From Candidatus Enterococcus wittei (GTDB lineage Bacteria > Bacillota > Bacilli > Lactobacillales > Enterococcaceae): DNA of 34,339 nt. Positions 32,839-34,339 of the stretch are shown in pieces. Position 1 is the first letter of the stretch. Each line of letters opens with the position of its first letter. The notes under the pieces are model-generated. The model made no database searches. It had not been told where the DNA came from and saw only the letters and a list, made by a program, of their open reading frames with translations. The translations under genes and the position numbers were made by a program. Location of the stretch: the NCBI RefSeq assembly GCF_002140175.1, contig NZ_NGMO01000003.1, positions 446,909 to 481,247 on the forward strand, read 5' to 3'.

Positions 32839-33864
32839 TTATTTTTTGTATAACGCTTTCTCTTGTAAATAAATCTTGATAATTTCATCTCGACATTTCA
32901 CATATTCTTCCCGATGATCATTTGGATGTATCCGATTCGATAAAAAAATAAACGCTTCTTGTTCGAGAACATCGATCAATAAAAAGGTCCCGGTATATCC
33001 TGTATGAAAAAGGATATTGTGGGAATCAGTCAAATCTGTTTTTAAGTCCCACCCAAGTGAACGTCCACCCTCGTTAGTAGGCGTTTGATCTTCTAATAAA
33101 GACCGAATGGTTTTTTCCTCTAAAAAACGTCCTTCCTTTATTGTCCCATATTGAAGATACATTTGGACAAACTTGATACTATCAGCTAAATTAATAAATA
33201 AACCAGCATTTCCTGCATGCTCTGCTAGGACCCGAGCTTTTGGATCATGGGTGATACCATGGATCAATTCACCAGAAGAAAGTTGTTCCGTAGGTACGAT
33301 TTTTTCTGAAGGCATCGGTAAAAATAAACTATTTATCATCCCAAGAGGTTCTAAAACCTGTTCTTGAAAAAGTTCAACTGCGTCTTCTTGGAAAATCTCT
33401 TCCAACATTAAACCCAAAAGAATTGTTCCTGCATCTGTGTATTTCACCACTTTTCCCAACTGGTCTCCTGGTTGAAGTTGAAGGTAAGCAGAAATCAATT
33501 CTTCTTGGGAAAGTTTCTCACGATTTGGGATCCATGTTTTTATATCAGACGTATGTGTCAGTAAATGACGGATCGTGATTGTTTGATTTTCAAAACGTGG
33601 TAAATAAACATTTAAGGGAGTGTCTAAAGCGATTTTCCCATCTTCCAATAAACGTAGAACTAAACTAGTTGTAGCAATCACTTTTGTCAACGATGCGGCA
33701 TCGAACAGCATGTCTTCAGACATCGGACGGGTGACTGGAACGACTTGTGCTTCTCCTGAGATCAATTTATCTACTTGGTTGTCTTTTAAAAAAGCAGCCA
33801 CTATCCCCGGATAATATCCTGCTTCCAATTTATTTAGAATAATTTCTTTTGTTTTGGGATACAT
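32839..33864 (-). CDS. Serine hydrolase of the class C beta-lactamase/penicillin-binding-protein-like family
   Basis: A 341-residue protein with the acyl-enzyme signature SLTK (Ser58, Lys61). The second motif is YTD (Tyr142) and the third HTG (287-289). Typical members have Y-x-N and K/H-T-G, so Asp144 is a variation. No signal peptide is seen at the N-terminus (MYPKTKEIIL), so it is probably cytoplasmic and more likely an esterase or peptidase than a resistance enzyme. It begins after AAGGAGGGTGCTGT and precedes manA in the same direction. Confidence 0.85.
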   Translation of the reverse strand: MYPKTKEIILNKLEAGYYPGIVAAFLKDNQVDKLISGEAQVVPVTRPMSEDMLFDAASLTKVIATTSLVLRLLEDGKIALDTPLNVYLPRFENQTITIRHLLTHTSDIKTWIPNREKLSQEELISAYLQLQPGDQLGKVVKYTDAGTILLGLMLEEIFQEDAVELFQEQVLEPLGMINSLFLPMPSEKIVPTEQLSSGELIHGITHDPKARVLAEHAGNAGLFINLADSIKFVQMYLQYGTIKEGRFLEEKTIRSLLEDQTPTNEGGRSLGWDLKTDLTDSHNILFHTGYTGTFLLIDVLEQEAFIFLSNRIHPNDHREEYVKCRDEIIKIYLQEKALYKK

Positions 33865-33910
33865 ACAGCACCCTCCTTACTTCTTTTTATGTAAATATAC
33901 TAACTACCCA

Positions 33911-33939
33911 AGCATATAGCTTTCTGGAAAAAGAATCAA
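33911..33939 (-). promoter_or_regulatory. Probable promoter of the hydrolase-manA unit
   Basis: Minus-strand -35 TTGATT (33934-33939) and -10 TATGCT (33911-33916) are separated by 17 bases. They lie about 46 bases before the ATG at 33864. Matches are four of six at each hexamer. Confidence 0.45.
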
Positions 33940-34001
33940 CCGTCATAAAGTCTTCGATTGAATTGTTTTTTTGTAAAATAAAAGAACGGTTCTATAATAT
34001 C

Positions 34002-34048
34002 TAGTGTTGGTGGGAAACAATTTTGTTTTCTACTAACACTATTTTTTT
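34002..34048 (+). terminator. Hairpin with T tract in the ISL3 left end
   Basis: The 17-base arms (34002-34018 and 34025-34041) pair along their full length on the plus strand with three G-U pairs and a 6-base loop. Seven T residues follow directly. It would stop plus-strand transcription entering the element from outside, shielding the transposase gene that begins 82 bases later. Confidence 0.7.
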
Positions 34049-34129
34049 GTAAAAAAAGATAGAAAAAGAGATATCTAAATTGATAGAATTAAGTCGTCTA
34101 AAACAAACTCATCAAGAAAGGATATCTCC

Positions 34130-34339
34130 ATGGACTATCATACTAAAAAATTACTCGGTTTAACAGATGAAAATATCATTTTCCCTACAAATTGGCTTTT
34201 TGAAAGGAAAGAAGGAGGCATTACCTCCTACGTGATTCATGGACGCTTAGATTACACTCCCACTTGTTGTACAAAATGTGGGGTTAAAAACGAAGGACAA
34301 GTGATTAAATATGGGACCCACCAAACCACCATTCAATTA
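34130..34339 (+). CDS. ISL3-family transposase (N-terminal part; runs off the window)
   Basis: Seventy codons are open to the window end. After AGAAAGGA, ATG at 34130 starts MDYHTKKLLGLTDENI. The zinc-binding domain of ISL3 transposases is visible as CC-x2-C (TCCTKCGVKNEG) near residues 46-57, followed by IKYGTHQT. Full members are about 400-430 residues. The DDE catalytic part lies outside the window. Confidence 0.85.
   Translation, partial: MDYHTKKLLGLTDENIIFPTNWLFERKEGGITSYVIHGRLDYTPTCCTKCGVKNEGQVIKYGTHQTTIQL

Larger units (their letters stand above)
33988..34339 (+). mobile_element. ISL3-family insertion sequence, left part, cut by window edge
   Basis: The probable left end starts at GGTTCTATAATATC (33988), in the place and style of ISL3-family inverted repeats. 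A hairpin with T tract and the transposase start follow. The other end is outside the window, so the terminal repeat and target duplication cannot be checked. Confidence 0.6.

Noticed and set aside
1-34339. CRISPR arrays, tRNA or rRNA genes
   Set aside because: No regularly spaced repeats and no tRNA- or rRNA-like sequence were noticed on reading both strands.

Overview
The window looks like a chromosomal segment of a low-GC Gram-positive bacterium, most likely Enterococcus (E. faecium-like). Reasons: MurT/GatD lipid II amidation genes, a KtrB potassium transporter, mannitol and ribose uptake genes of enterococcal type, strong AGGAGG-type ribosome binding sites with many GTG/TTG starts, and IS110- and ISL3-family insertion sequences. 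Species is inferred, not proven. Both window edges fall inside insertion sequences.

Layout. 1-1318: IS110-family element, cut by the left edge, with a non-coding end holding hairpins. 1319-5925: housekeeping and cell-envelope genes: signal peptidase I (lepB), two small envelope proteins in a translationally coupled pair, queH, and ktrB on the other strand. 6159-8205: murT-gatD operon (+). 8447-11842: mannitol operon mtlA-mtlF-mtlD (-), with an MtlR-type operator and a cre-like site in front. 11999-24273: one long minus-strand cluster of nine genes resembling a Gram-positive type IV secretion (conjugation) channel. In transcription order these are a thioester/CnaB/LPKTG adhesin, an Ig-repeat lipoprotein, a VirB2-like small membrane protein, a VirB6-like protein, a PrgI (VirB3-like) protein starting at TTG, a VirB4 ATPase, a three-domain wall hydrolase, a VirB8/PrgL-like protein and an unknown single-span membrane protein. 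No relaxase, VirD4 coupling protein, integrase or attachment site is visible. 24755-28950: a second mannitol-family PTS (EIICB-MtlR-EIIA) without a dehydrogenase. 29104-31333: ribose genes rbsK-rbsD-rbsU. 31850-33864: a penicillin-binding-protein-like hydrolase and manA. 33988-34339: start of an ISL3-family element.

How parts fit. The two PTS clusters flank the secretion cluster. The only mtlR-like gene lies in the second PTS cluster, while the best MtlR operator lies in front of the first, so one regulator may act across the island. Both EIICB proteins carry a second EIIB-like domain that lacks the phosphorylated cysteine. The secretion cluster resembles the 5' half of a pCF10-type transfer operon (adhesin plus channel) without the DNA-processing half. 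It is either a remnant or neighbour of a conjugative element, or a stand-alone adhesion/secretion machine. It is the most interesting part of the window.
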